Positions 29,240 through 39,000 of a stretch of DNA of 64,000 bases are shown here, in pieces (position 1 is the first letter of the stretch; each line of letters opens with the position of its first letter). The translations under genes and the position numbers were made by a program. The stretch spans positions 3,596,001 to 3,660,000 of the forward strand of contig NZ_CP104877.1 in NCBI RefSeq assembly GCF_025452095.1. The letters run 5' to 3'. The stretch comes from Paenarthrobacter sp. JL.01a (lineage in GTDB: Bacteria; Actinomycetota; Actinomycetes; Actinomycetales; Micrococcaceae). Under the pieces are notes generated by a model that was not told where the DNA came from, did no database searches, and was given only the letters and a program-made list of their open reading frames with translations.

Positions 29240-29447
29240 CAGCAGCGTCCTCCGGGCGACGCTCGGCGCTTTTCTGCTCGTGTTGGATCTGCGCTTCCCG
29301 CTCGGCTTCGGCCTGAGTCATGGCAATAACAGCGCGGCTCAGTTTCCGAAGATCAGGACGATCACGTTGCACGCCTCGAACAATGATCTTGCCGTCACGA
29401 TGTGACGTAGTAGTGCGCCTCCGGCTTGGCTTTCGTTTCATGGACAT
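29232..29447 (-). CDS. Small basic protein preceding the coupling ATPase
   Basis: A 71-residue protein, strongly basic at the N-terminus (MKRKPSRRRTTTSH) and charged throughout, with the helix TQAEAEREAQIQHEQ. I recognise no named family. Its stop overlaps the coupling ATPase start by 8 nt, and it begins after a GAAGGAGGG ribosome-binding site, so it is the first gene of the transfer transcript. A DNA- or RNA-binding accessory role would fit its charge. Confidence 0.7.
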   Translation of the reverse strand: MSMKRKPSRRRTTTSHRDGKIIVRGVQRDRPDLRKLSRAVIAMTQAEAEREAQIQHEQKSAERRPEDAADE

Positions 29448-29490
29448 AGTTGTTTCCCTCCTTCCTGCGGTGTTGTGGTTTGCCGCCAGC

Positions 29491-29543
29491 GTTCAACAAA
29501 TTGAACGATGTCTGAGGTTTAGTATGCGTTCAATAAGTTGAAC
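29491..29543. promoter_or_regulatory. Twin palindromic operators before the transfer operon
   Basis: Two 16-nt palindromes, GTTCAA-CAAA-TTGAAC at 29491-29506 and GTTCAA-TAAG-TTGAAC at 29528-29543, are followed by a further GTTCAAC half at 29544. They lie 44-96 nt upstream of the small basic gene in AT-richer DNA. A related site lies before the XRE gene, so the element repressor is the natural ligand (inferred). Confidence 0.65.
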
Positions 29544-29612
29544 GTTCAACGGTTTTAGCGCAAACCACAACACCGATTGGAAGAGCTCTGATAGAGATTA
29601 GTGGCGACGGAA

Positions 29613-29813
29613 TTAATACCGATTGCGCCGGTACTGAACGACTGCCCAGACCGCCCAAATGATCGATGCCACACCCACGCAGACAACCAGAAACGGCAGA
29701 ATCGACTGCAGCACCTGCGTGGCGCAGTACAGGGCAATCACCGCCAACAGCACGGACATGCAGGCTCCTATCGCCCGGTCAAACCAGGACCGAGGGGTCG
29801 GATCGACGCTCAC
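29613..29813 (-). CDS. Small two-helix membrane protein
   Basis: A 66-residue protein with two hydrophobic segments (IGACMSVLLAVIALYCAT and ILPFLVVCVGVASIIWAVWA) and a basic C-terminus (QYRRNRY). No family recognised. The GTG start overlaps the stop of the preceding gene by 4 nt, so it is made together with it. Small membrane proteins at this position in mobile elements often assist transfer or exclusion; nothing here decides. Confidence 0.65.
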   Translation of the reverse strand: MSVDPTPRSWFDRAIGACMSVLLAVIALYCATQVLQSILPFLVVCVGVASIIWAVWAVVQYRRNRY

Positions 29814-30337
29814 TGCTGACGCTCCATTTCTAGGTAAATGCCGGTGTTCAGACCATGGCGCACACAGTCCAGCGCGAACTGCAGCTGGTCCCCCACGTAC
29901 TGCTTGGTGACGGCGTAGAACACAACCTGGCCGACCGCATCTGCCTCAAAAAGGTGCCATTCCAGATCGTCACGACTAAACCCGGCGCGCGCAAAGCGCC
30001 GCATCAGCCAGCGAGCCAGCGTGAACTCATCCGGCGATGAGAAGCTCAGCTCCTGCTCAACATGGGCGACGTCATGGACGTAGCGGTACGCCATGTTAAC
30101 GTCCGGTAATCCTAAAACGACGCTGCTGCTGTTCTCGTTGGAAACGGGCAGCGGACGTCCTTCCCTATGCGAAACGGCGAACGCCTCACGGAGTTCCCTG
30201 TACTTCTCGGGAGCGTCAGCAGCCGGCTCCCACCCGAAAAATAGGCGCTGCTCAATCTGGTCGGCCTGATCAAGAACGTAGTCGCTCAGGCGGCGCTGGG
30301 CGTCCACGAGTTCAGACGGCGTAAAGGTTTCGGGCAT
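29810..30337 (-). CDS. Hypothetical protein, 175 aa
   Basis: A soluble, acidic 175-residue protein. It starts MPETFTPSELVDAQRRLSDYV and includes WHLFEADAVGQVVFYAV and QFALDCVRHGLNTGIYLE. No family is recognised. The start at 30337 is supported by an AGAAAGGGG ribosome-binding site. It overlaps the downstream membrane protein gene, and both belong to the small-gene block upstream of the transfer operon. Its conserved, evenly folded look argues for a real protein and not a shadow frame. Confidence 0.65.
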   Translation of the reverse strand: MPETFTPSELVDAQRRLSDYVLDQADQIEQRLFFGWEPAADAPEKYRELREAFAVSHREGRPLPVSNENSSSVVLGLPDVNMAYRYVHDVAHVEQELSFSSPDEFTLARWLMRRFARAGFSRDDLEWHLFEADAVGQVVFYAVTKQYVGDQLQFALDCVRHGLNTGIYLEMERQQ

Positions 30338-30399
30338 GACAAATAACCCCTTTCTCGAGGCATATTCAAAGTGACTGAGACTAGGACGAGCCGCCCGCT

Positions 30400-30603
30400 C
30401 TAGCGGCGGCGTATGTCCCTGAGCGCTTGGTGATACAGCGCCGTAAGTCGCTCAGCGGCATCGTGGGCATCCCTGGCGATGCTGGCGGCGCGCTCCCGCG
30501 AGGATGGGGACTGGTCGCGCCAGAAGTCAGCTGCGACGAGATAGGCGACGCCAATTGAGGCGGCGCAGGTGATCAGGATGGCAATCCAAAAAATCGCAGT
30601 CAT
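30400..30603 (-). CDS. Small single-helix membrane protein
   Basis: A 67-residue protein: an N-terminal helix (AIFWIAILITCAASIGVAYL) and then a charged, helical cytoplasmic part rich in Arg and Ala. The start at 30603 overlaps the stop of the upstream gene (ATGA), which favours it over a start eight codons earlier. No family recognised. Confidence 0.6.
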   Translation of the reverse strand: MTAIFWIAILITCAASIGVAYLVAADFWRDQSPSSRERAASIARDAHDAAERLTALYHQALRDIRRR

Positions 30604-30851
30604 GGCCGTTGTGGCTGCTTCGGCCATGTCTCAAGCGCGGTCAGCGCCAGAGCGGACATCTGCTGCGACACCAGCCGCAAATGCCGCGCTGTTGCTGGTG
30701 CGTATGCGGCCGCCCCTCTCGCCGCGCCGTCCAGTTCGTCGACTAGGGCCGCGACCCGTCCTATGAACAGCCGGACAGCGGCTTCATGCTGGAGAACCTG
30801 CGGCTCTTCGCCCCCAATCGGCTTCAGCAGGCTTACAAATTCGTGCTTCAC
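30600..30851 (-). CDS. Hypothetical protein, 83 aa
   Basis: An 83-residue, mostly helical soluble protein (LFIGRVAALVDELDGAARG then RHLRLVSQQMSALALTALE). It starts with GTG, preceded by a weak TAGGGG site. Its stop overlaps the next gene's start by 4 nt. No family recognised. Placement and codon use match the neighbouring transfer-block genes. Confidence 0.6.
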   Translation of the reverse strand: MKHEFVSLLKPIGGEEPQVLQHEAAVRLFIGRVAALVDELDGAARGAAAYAPATARHLRLVSQQMSALALTALETWPKQPQRP

Positions 30852-30860
30852 GTCGCACCC

Positions 30861-31166
30861 CTACCGCTGGAACCGGCGCACTTCCCACGCCGCATACTCG
30901 GCGAAGGAATCCGCAATGTAGTTCAGTCGCTCGGCCGCCCGCGGGTCGCCATTCGCCTGAAACTCGGATTCACGGCTGAGCATGCTGGTCAGGTGCATAC
31001 CCGTAGCGGCGACAAAGCCGGCAGCCTGAACGCGCGCCGCCGTGACGAGCCCGTTGGCCACCTCGGCATTCTGACGCCGTGCCAGCCCCTTGGCTTCACT
31101 TCGTGAGAACGATTCCGGTGCTGCTAATGATCGCCCCTGCTGCGAACTCGGAATGAGGTTACTCAT
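30861..31166 (-). CDS. Hypothetical protein of actinobacterial mobile elements, 101 aa
   Basis: A soluble helical protein with ESFSRSEAKGLARRQNAEVA and SFAEYAAWEVRRF at the end. It resembles a recurrent small protein of actinobacterial plasmids and integrative elements, but I know no function. The chosen start (31166) has an AGG-rich site; a start five codons upstream is possible. It is the first gene of the minus-strand small-gene block; the next gene upstream is divergent. Confidence 0.65.
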   Translation of the reverse strand: MSNLIPSSQQGRSLAAPESFSRSEAKGLARRQNAEVANGLVTAARVQAAGFVAATGMHLTSMLSRESEFQANGDPRAAERLNYIADSFAEYAAWEVRRFQR

Positions 31167-31304
31167 GTCCCTGCCTTTCATTTACTGATTTGTGCGATCA
31201 GCAAGTGCTGATCTTGTACCAGCTTCAGCGGCGGGAGCGGGCGTCCGATAGGACAGATGATGGGCAACGAGTGGGTACATTTGGATGCGAGAGAAAGGCC
31301 GCTA

Positions 31305-32087
31305 ATGGAGACGCAGCTTGTACCTCCGTCTCTGGAGGACATCACCAAGGCACTGCGCCCCATCGTCGCGGCGGGCCTCCCAGTTCGCCCCAATTTCAGC
31401 GACGAAACACTCCTAGCCTTGCGTGGGGTGGTTGCCCGCAGCATAGATCCGGACGATCGACTCAACCGCGTAAAGGCCCTTCAAGATCTATTAGCCCGTC
31501 TTCTTCTGCACTTCCCCAATGACCAGCTAGGCGAGTCGGCGCGAACTCTATTCGGCCTCACGCCGGGCACTCGCGGCAAAAACCTCACTGCTCGTCGCCA
31601 ACAGGCCGCGGACGAAGCCGGCTACGAATCAGAGCATTTTCGAAAGCGCGTCGAGCCGCAACTTCTTCAACAGGTCGCGTGGCAACTACATCAGGATTCG
31701 CAAAACTACATCCCCCGATCCAGGGCAACACCTCCGCCGCTGGAGAACAGTGGTGATACGCCGACACTTAGGTGGGGAGACGTATCCAGCAAGGACGCAT
31801 CAGAGCATCAGGAGCAAATCTCACGGTTATGGGCTCATGTGTATGCTCTCCGCGCGAACATTCTCCGGGTAGAGCGGTTGAAAGTCTGGCCATTTGACCC
31901 CTCTGAGCCAGCGACAAGTGAAGAAAAGCTCCAACAGGCCGTGGCCGCACGGAACCGAGAGGTTCAGGTAGTGAAAATCCTCATCCAGCGCTACATACAG
32001 ACTTACGGCCAACGTATAGAGCACGGCGACGCGGAGTTCAACGCGGCAGCGTTGCTGCGCCTTGCAGGGTGGTCCCAGGATCTATAA
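31305..32087 (+). CDS. Hypothetical protein upstream of the restriction operon
   Basis: A 260-residue protein. It has a central conserved-looking segment (FGLTPGTRGKNLTARRQQAA followed by FRKRVEPQLLQQVAWQLHQD) of a kind I have seen in actinobacterial signalling or conflict proteins without an assigned function. There are no membrane helices. The start at 31305 fits a GAGAAAGG ribosome-binding site; starts at 31257 or 31260 are also in frame. It is the first plus-strand gene before hsdM, with a promoter-like gap between. A regulatory or effector-adaptor role in the defense cluster is possible but unproven. Confidence 0.6.
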   Translation: METQLVPPSLEDITKALRPIVAAGLPVRPNFSDETLLALRGVVARSIDPDDRLNRVKALQDLLARLLLHFPNDQLGESARTLFGLTPGTRGKNLTARRQQAADEAGYESEHFRKRVEPQLLQQVAWQLHQDSQNYIPRSRATPPPLENSGDTPTLRWGDVSSKDASEHQEQISRLWAHVYALRANILRVERLKVWPFDPSEPATSEEKLQQAVAARNREVQVVKILIQRYIQTYGQRIEHGDAEFNAAALLRLAGWSQDL

Positions 32088-32254
32088 GATATATGCCCCT
32101 TGTGGTATACTATAGGCCAGTTAGCGGGGCTGGTTGAGACTCCTCCCACCCGCAAACCTACCTGTACGGTCGGGCCTCATCTGGTTGGCCCCCACTCCCC
32201 GGTAGATTGAGATCAACACTAAGTAGCTACCGTCGTGTGGCTGGAGATTGCCAC
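32088..32254 (+). promoter_or_regulatory. Leader of the hsdM-S-R operon
   Basis: A 167-nt gap with a TATACT -10-like hexamer at 32106-32111 and a GGGCC / GGCCC hairpin near 32172-32191. This leaves a ~140-nt leader before the chosen hsdM start. The hairpin could affect translation. No operator is recognised. Confidence 0.4.
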
Positions 32255-34735
32255 ATGACAAGTTCAACTGACTCAGGATCAACACAAGGGGTACGGGCCG
32301 TGGCGCTCAAAAAATCGGACCTTTACAGCTCGCTCTGGAAGAGCTGTGACGAGCTACGTGGCGGCATGGATGCAAGTCAGTACAAGGACTACATCCTGAC
32401 CATGCTGTTCGTGAAGTACGTGTCGGACAAGTCCAAATCAGATCAGAGCTCCCTGATCGATGTACCTATTGGCGGATCCTTCGACGACATGGTCGCGGTC
32501 AAGGGCGATAAGGAGATCGGCGACAAAGTCAACAAGATCATAGCTAAACTCGCCGAAGCAAACGACCTACAGAAAGTCATCGATCTAGCCGACTTCAATG
32601 ATGAAGAAAAGCTCGGCAAGGGCAAAGAGATGCAAGACCGGCTTTCAAAGCTTGTCACCATTTTTCAAGAACTAGACTTCCGAGGCTCTCGTGCTGAAGG
32701 AGACGACCTTCTCGGCGATGCATACGAGTATCTGATGCGGCACTTCGCCACCGAATCGGGCAAGTCAAAAGGGCAATTTTATACTCCCGCCGAAGTGTCC
32801 CGAGTGCTAGCCAAGTTGATCGGCGTTACTCCACAAACTCCACGATCAGCCACCGTGTATGACCCCACCTGCGGGTCCGGGTCGTTACTACTTAAGGTTG
32901 CTGCAGAATCCCGTCTCGGCCTCACTATATATGGGCAGGAGAAGGACAATGCGACCTGGGCACTATCAAAGATGAACATGATCCTGCATGGTAACGAAAT
33001 TGCCGACATCCGTAAGGGTGATACGATAACTAGCCCCCAGTTCACCAGCAACGATTCACTCGACACCTTCGATTTTATTGTTGCAAACCCGCCATTCTCT
33101 ATTAAGTCTTGGAGCAACGGCCTAGAAAATGATTTCGGCCGATTCGAGTACGGCATGCCGCCGGAGAAGAATGGGGACTATGCCTTCTTGCTCCACATTT
33201 TGAAGTCCATGAAGAGCACGGGTAAAGCAGCCGTGATTCTTCCTCACGGCGTTCTATTCAGAGGCGGCGCCGAAGGCAACATACGTAAGCAGCTTCTAAA
33301 GCGCGGCCTCATTAAGGGCATTATCGGCTTGCCCGCTAACCTGTTCTACGGCACAGGCATCCCAGCGTGTGTCATTGTTCTTGACAAACAAAATGCCCAG
33401 GCGAGATCCGGAGTATTCATGATCGACGCCTCGAAGGGGTACTTGAAAGACGGTAACAAGAACCGTCTGCGGTCACAGGACATGCACAAAATTGTTGATG
33501 TCTTCACCAACCAACAAGAGGTCGACCGCTACTCGCGCATGGTCCCCCTTGATGAGATTGGTAGCACTACAAACGACTACAACCTCAACATACCCCGCTA
33601 CATTGACTCTTCAGAGCCTGAGGATATTCAGGATCTGCATGCCCATCTGCACGGCGGCATCCCTAACCGCGACATCGATGCACTCAGCGCCAGTTGGGAT
33701 GCTTTCCCCCAGCTTCGGAAGGTCCTTTTTCAGGAAACCGACTTGTCAGGCTACAGCCAGCTCAAAATTGATATCGATGAGGTACAGCAGTCGATTTTGG
33801 ACTCTCAGGAATTCGCCGATTTTTCCACAGCGGCCCAGAGCCAGGTCATTGACTGGTATGCCGCGCATCGACCTTCGATGGAGAGCATTAGCCCCAGCAC
33901 GAGTCCCAACGACTTAATCGCATCGATGGCCGACGACCTACTTGAACGCTTCAAGAGTACAGCCCTGTTGGATGAGTATGACGTGTACGAGCAACTCATG
34001 AGTTACTGGCACGCGGTCATGCATGATGACGTTTTTTTGATCATGCACGAAGGCTGGCTTACCGCCGCCAAACCTCGGAAGGCTATAGAAGACAAGGATC
34101 GGAAAATTACCGAGGTGCCCGACCTGGTAATTGGATCGGGTCGCGCCGCCGTAAAGTACAAGATGGACCTAATTCCGCCCACGCTTATTGTTGCTAGATA
34201 CTTTGCAGCCGAACAAGAACACTTGGACACTCTGGTTACCCTCGCCGAAGACGCGGCGCGTCAGATCGAGGAGTTTACGGACCTGCACGCAACCGAAGAA
34301 GGATTGCTATCGGCAGCACTTGACGACGGCAAGATAAGCAAGGCTCTGGCTACAAGCCGACTACGTGATGCTAATCGTGAGCAGGGAGACCCCGAAGAAA
34401 TTGAAGCACTAAAAACCCTCATCGAACTCTATAACCGGGAAGCTTCAGCCAAGAGGTTGGTCAAGGATGAGATCGCCACACTGGACAGCTTGACGCTCAG
34501 TCAATATGGAAAGCTCACTGAGAACGACGTCAAAACCTTGGTACTCGAGGATAAGTGGCACGCTTCAATCGCCGCTGCCATTTCTGGAGAGATCACGCAG
34601 TTGACTCACAACCTCGTTGCCCGAATCAAAGAACTGGGTGGCCGATACGACCAAACTGTAGGAGACCTCGACGCAGATCTCAAACAACTCCAACTCAAAG
34701 TGTCACAGCACCTTATGGAGATGGGGATCAGATGA
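32255..34735 (+). CDS. hsdM: Type I restriction-modification methyltransferase subunit
   Basis: An 826-residue protein. The N-terminal helical HsdM domain (QYKDYILTMLFVKYVSDK) precedes a methyltransferase core with DPTCGSGSLLLKVA (SAM binding, near residue 208) and NPPFS (motif IV, near residue 280). It is longer than the usual ~500-residue HsdM. The extra C-terminal ~330 residues are mostly helical and may replace part of the specificity scaffold. It adds N6-methyladenine within the HsdMSR complex. The start at 32255 has GGAG at 8 nt; a GTG at 32300 is possible. It overlaps hsdS by 4 nt. Confidence 0.9.
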   Translation: MTSSTDSGSTQGVRAVALKKSDLYSSLWKSCDELRGGMDASQYKDYILTMLFVKYVSDKSKSDQSSLIDVPIGGSFDDMVAVKGDKEIGDKVNKIIAKLAEANDLQKVIDLADFNDEEKLGKGKEMQDRLSKLVTIFQELDFRGSRAEGDDLLGDAYEYLMRHFATESGKSKGQFYTPAEVSRVLAKLIGVTPQTPRSATVYDPTCGSGSLLLKVAAESRLGLTIYGQEKDNATWALSKMNMILHGNEIADIRKGDTITSPQFTSNDSLDTFDFIVANPPFSIKSWSNGLENDFGRFEYGMPPEKNGDYAFLLHILKSMKSTGKAAVILPHGVLFRGGAEGNIRKQLLKRGLIKGIIGLPANLFYGTGIPACVIVLDKQNAQARSGVFMIDASKGYLKDGNKNRLRSQDMHKIVDVFTNQQEVDRYSRMVPLDEIGSTTNDYNLNIPRYIDSSEPEDIQDLHAHLHGGIPNRDIDALSASWDAFPQLRKVLFQETDLSGYSQLKIDIDEVQQSILDSQEFADFSTAAQSQVIDWYAAHRPSMESISPSTSPNDLIASMADDLLERFKSTALLDEYDVYEQLMSYWHAVMHDDVFLIMHEGWLTAAKPRKAIEDKDRKITEVPDLVIGSGRAAVKYKMDLIPPTLIVARYFAAEQEHLDTLVTLAEDAARQIEEFTDLHATEEGLLSAALDDGKISKALATSRLRDANREQGDPEEIEALKTLIELYNREASAKRLVKDEIATLDSLTLSQYGKLTENDVKTLVLEDKWHASIAAAISGEITQLTHNLVARIKELGGRYDQTVGDLDADLKQLQLKVSQHLMEMGIR

Positions 34736-35985
34736 GTCACGACGCCACACTTCTGAAAGACAAGTCAACGGAGATTGGCACGATTCCTTCTGACTGGGAC
34801 GTTAAACCAATTAGCGAGCTGTTTGAAGTGACCGCTGGTGGCGACTGGGACAGAATGAATTCGTCCCGTTATGAGCAAGGGCCTTACAGGTATCCCATAT
34901 ATGCTAATGCTCTGAGGAACGACGGAGTTCAAGGGTACTGTAAATATTGGAAAATCCCCGGCGAGTCTCTGACAATTACAGGGCGCGGAGATGTTGGAAA
35001 AGCTGTATATCGTCCACGTCCTTTCGTCCCTATCGTCCGACTCCTGGCACTCGTCCCCAGGAATAGCTCTGCAAAGTTCTACGCTGAATACATAAACAGC
35101 AAGGTGTCGTTCGCACTCGAATCAACCGGAGTACCCCAACTCACTGCACCTCAGGTGAAACCGTTATTAGTTCCTGTTCCACCGGTTGAAGAGCAATATG
35201 CAATAGCGAATGCCTTAACGCAAGTCGACTCCTTGGTCACCGCCCTCGAGCGGCTGATTGTGAAGAAGGAAGCAATCAGAGACGGCATGATGCAACAACT
35301 CCTCACTGGAAAAACTCGCCTAGAGGGCTTCTCCGGCGAGTGGCTATCGCTCCATGTCGCATCAAAATCGACTCTGCGAGCACGTATTGGCTGGCAGGGC
35401 CTGACCACCAGCGAATACAAGACGACCGGACACTTTCGATTAGTGGGAGGAACGGAGTTCTTTGACGGATCGGTCGACTGGGGACGAACGCCATTTGTAG
35501 ATCAGTGGCGTTATGAGCAAGATGCGGGCATCCAGGTACGTGAAGGTGATGTCCTGCTAACCAAGGATGGAACAATCGGAAAGACGGCCTACGTAGATCA
35601 TCTTCCTGGTCCCGCGACACTAAACAGCGGTGTTTTTGTAATACGTCCAACTCGCAATGCTTACGACTCACGCTTCCTGTACTACGTACTGCGCTCTCGC
35701 GCTTTTGAAGAGTTCCTTTCACGGCTCACGGCCGGATCAACAATTTCGCACCTGTACCAGCGTGACCTTGTAGGTCTAGTTATTAACGCCCCCGCTACTT
35801 TAGAAGAGCAGGCCGCCATAGCGAGCGCTCTCGGAGACGCGGACTCGGAAATCCGCGCGTTGCGTTTACAACTCTCAAAGACTAAGTCTCTCAAACGAGG
35901 TATGACGCAGGAACTACTCTCCGGACGTACGCGTCTTGCGAACCAAGATGGATCTCCTGATCGCCAGAAGGAGCATCAATCGTGA
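34732..35985 (+). CDS. hsdS: Type I restriction-modification specificity subunit
   Basis: A 417-residue protein with two target-recognition halves, each ending in the conserved coiled-coil repeat: MMQQLLTGKTRLEGF near residue 195 and MTQELLSGRTRLA near the C-terminus. Each half fixes one part of the bipartite DNA target. The ATGA overlap with hsdM indicates coupled translation. The two recognition regions are the least conserved part of such genes, so the target cannot be predicted from reading. Confidence 0.9.
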   Translation: MSHDATLLKDKSTEIGTIPSDWDVKPISELFEVTAGGDWDRMNSSRYEQGPYRYPIYANALRNDGVQGYCKYWKIPGESLTITGRGDVGKAVYRPRPFVPIVRLLALVPRNSSAKFYAEYINSKVSFALESTGVPQLTAPQVKPLLVPVPPVEEQYAIANALTQVDSLVTALERLIVKKEAIRDGMMQQLLTGKTRLEGFSGEWLSLHVASKSTLRARIGWQGLTTSEYKTTGHFRLVGGTEFFDGSVDWGRTPFVDQWRYEQDAGIQVREGDVLLTKDGTIGKTAYVDHLPGPATLNSGVFVIRPTRNAYDSRFLYYVLRSRAFEEFLSRLTAGSTISHLYQRDLVGLVINAPATLEEQAAIASALGDADSEIRALRLQLSKTKSLKRGMTQELLSGRTRLANQDGSPDRQKEHQS

Positions 35986-36061
35986 ATGCTCCACACGCAA
36001 GGCAATTGCATCGAAATCGGAAACAAGCATCATCAGATAATTGGAAATTGGGGGAAACATC

Positions 36062-39000
36062 GTGACTACAGTTGGACAGATTGAGCGCAAGACACAAGAA
36101 CGCGTTGTGAACCTCTTCCAGCATGAGCTTGGGTACGAATACTTGGGCAACTGGGAGTATCGCGACAATAACTCCCATATCGAAGTTGGTTTACTTGAGC
36201 AAAATCTGCGAGCTCGTGGCTATGACGCGAATCTTGTCAACAGAGCCATTGAGCAGTTCAAAAAAGCCGCATCCCTGGGCGGTGGCCGCAACCTCTACGA
36301 AGCCAACCACGAGGTCTACAACCTGCTCCGCTACGGGGTAAAGGTAAAGCCAGGCATCGGTGAGAATACCGAGACAGTCTGGTTGATTAACTGGGATAAT
36401 CCTCAGTCCAACCACTTCGTCGTTGCCGAAGAGGTTTCAATTAAGGGCGAGCACAACAAGCGACCGGATGTAGTACTTTACGTCAACGGTATCGCGCTTG
36501 GGGTCATCGAGTTGAAGCGTTCGAAAGTTGCCGTTTCTGAAGGCATCCGGCAGAACATCGGAAACCAGAAGAAGGACTTCATCCGTCCGTTCTTTACCAC
36601 CGTTCAGCTCGTTATGGCTGGCAACGACGTTGAGGGATTGCGTTACGCCGTTATCGATACACCCGAGAAGTACTGGCTGGAGTGGAAAGAGCCATCTGAT
36701 ATTGACGAACCCCTGGACCGAGGCCTGTTGCAGATGTGCTCCAAGGATCGCCTCCTGGAGATCGTGCACGACTTCATGGTCTTCGACGGTGGGGTAAAAA
36801 AGACCTGTCGACACAATCAGTTCTTCGGTGTGAAGGCCGCGCAGGATCGGATTGCCAAACGCGAGGGCGGCATCATCTGGCATACTCAGGGCTCCGGGAA
36901 GTCCCTCACCATGGTGTGGCTGGCCAAGTGGATTCGGGAGCACCAGACACATGGAGAGAATCAGGCGCGCGTCCTCATCATCACCGACCGCACCGAGCTC
37001 GATGATCAAATCAAGCGAGTATTCAACGGTGTCAACGAAGACATCTACCGCACGAAGAGCGGCGCTGACCTTATCGGCTCACTCAATAGCAACGATCCTT
37101 GGCTGATGTGCTCGCTTGTTCATAAGTTCCGTGGCGGCGATGACGAGCAGGCACAGAACGAAGCCAGTGGAGACTTCATTGCCGAACTCAACTCGAAAAT
37201 TCCTGCCGGCTTTAGCGCCAAGGGCAACATCTTTGTTTTCGTCGACGAGGCTCACCGCACGCAGTCCGGCAAGATGCACAAAGCGATGAAGCAATTGCTA
37301 CCCGAAGCCATGTTCATCGGCTTCACTGGTACACCGCTATTGAAGGCCGACAAAGCCACCAGTATTGAAACGTTCGGCAGTTTCATCCACACATACAAGT
37401 TCAATGAAGCCGTCGAAGACGGTGTTGTGCTCGACCTGCGGTACGAAGCCCGCAATATCGACCAAGACCTCATCTCGCCTGCCAAAATCGACCAGTGGTT
37501 CGATGCAAAAACTAAGGGCATGACCGATCTCTCCAAGGCTGAACTGAAGAAGCGCTGGGGCACCATGCAGAAGGTCGTCAGCTCCGAGCCGCGTTCGAAG
37601 CAGATCGTCAACGACATTTTGCTCGATATGGAAACGAAGCCGCGCCTCATGGACAACCAGGGCAATGCTATGCTCGTTGGCTCCAGTATCTATCAAGCTT
37701 GCAAGTTCTACGAAATGTTCTGCCAAGCAGGATTCAAGGGTAAGTGCGCCATCGTCACAAGCTATGTCCCGCAGGCCAGCGATATCTCCAAGGAGGACTC
37801 GGGACATGGCGCGACGGAGAAACTGCGCCAGTACGACATCTATCGGCAAATGCTGGCGGACCATTTCGATGAACCAGCCGACCAAGCCGTCACCAAGATT
37901 GAGCAGTTCGAGAAGGAAGTCAAAGACCGGTTCATTAACGAACCTGGTCAGATGCGCCTACTTATCGTCGTTGACAAGCTCCTGACCGGCTTTGATGCGC
38001 CATCGGCGACGTATCTATACATCGATAAGAAGATGCGCGACCACGGTCTTTTCCAAGCCATTTGCCGCGTCAACCGTCTCGACGGCGACGATAAAGATTA
38101 CGGCTATATCGTCGACTACCAGGACTTGTTCAACTCCCTTGAAGATGCCATCACGGACTACACTTCCGGCGCCTTGGATGGGTACGAAAAAACTGACATC
38201 GAAGGGCTGCTCAAGGACCGAGTACAGCAAGCTCGCGAAGACTTAGATGAAGCGCTGGAACGGGTTCGTGCCCTCTGCGAAGCTGTCGAACCGCCCCGCG
38301 GAACGCTGCAGTATCAGCACTATTTCTGCGCCCAGGAACAAGGCAATGCGCAGCAAATCAAAAGCAACGAAGCTAAGCGTGTCGAGCTCTATAAGTCCGT
38401 TGCTGGGCTAGTGCGTACGTATGGCGCGGTCGCGAATGACATGATCGAAGCCGGGTACAGTCAGGGCGAAGCTGCGGCGATCGCAAAGGACGTCGCCCAT
38501 TACGTAGCTGTCCGTGACGAGGTAAAGCTGGGTGCCGGTGAGAACGTCGATTTCAAGCAGTACGAAGCCGGCATGCGATTCTTGCTCGACACATACATCC
38601 GGGCTGATGCTTCGGAAGTAGTTGCCGACTTCCAGGATGTGGGACTAGTTCAGCTCATCGTTGAACAAGGGGCCGCAGCCATCGACAAGCTACCTAGCGG
38701 TATCAAGAAAAACCCGGAAGCCGTAGCTGAGACCATCGCCAATAACATCCGCAAAGTCATCATCGATGAAAATGCGATGAACCCCAAGTACTACGAGAAC
38801 ATGTCCAGCCTGCTTGATGCGATCATCGAGCAACGCCGACAGGGCGCTCTCGATTACAAGCAGTACCTGGAGCAGCTGATTGCCCATGCCAAAAAGGTTG
38901 GCTCGAAGGAATCGGATACCGTTTACCCCACGTGGGCTGTTAACGGCGCGCAGCGGGCCATTGTCGACTTCGGATGGTCAGATCCTGCGACGCCGATTCA

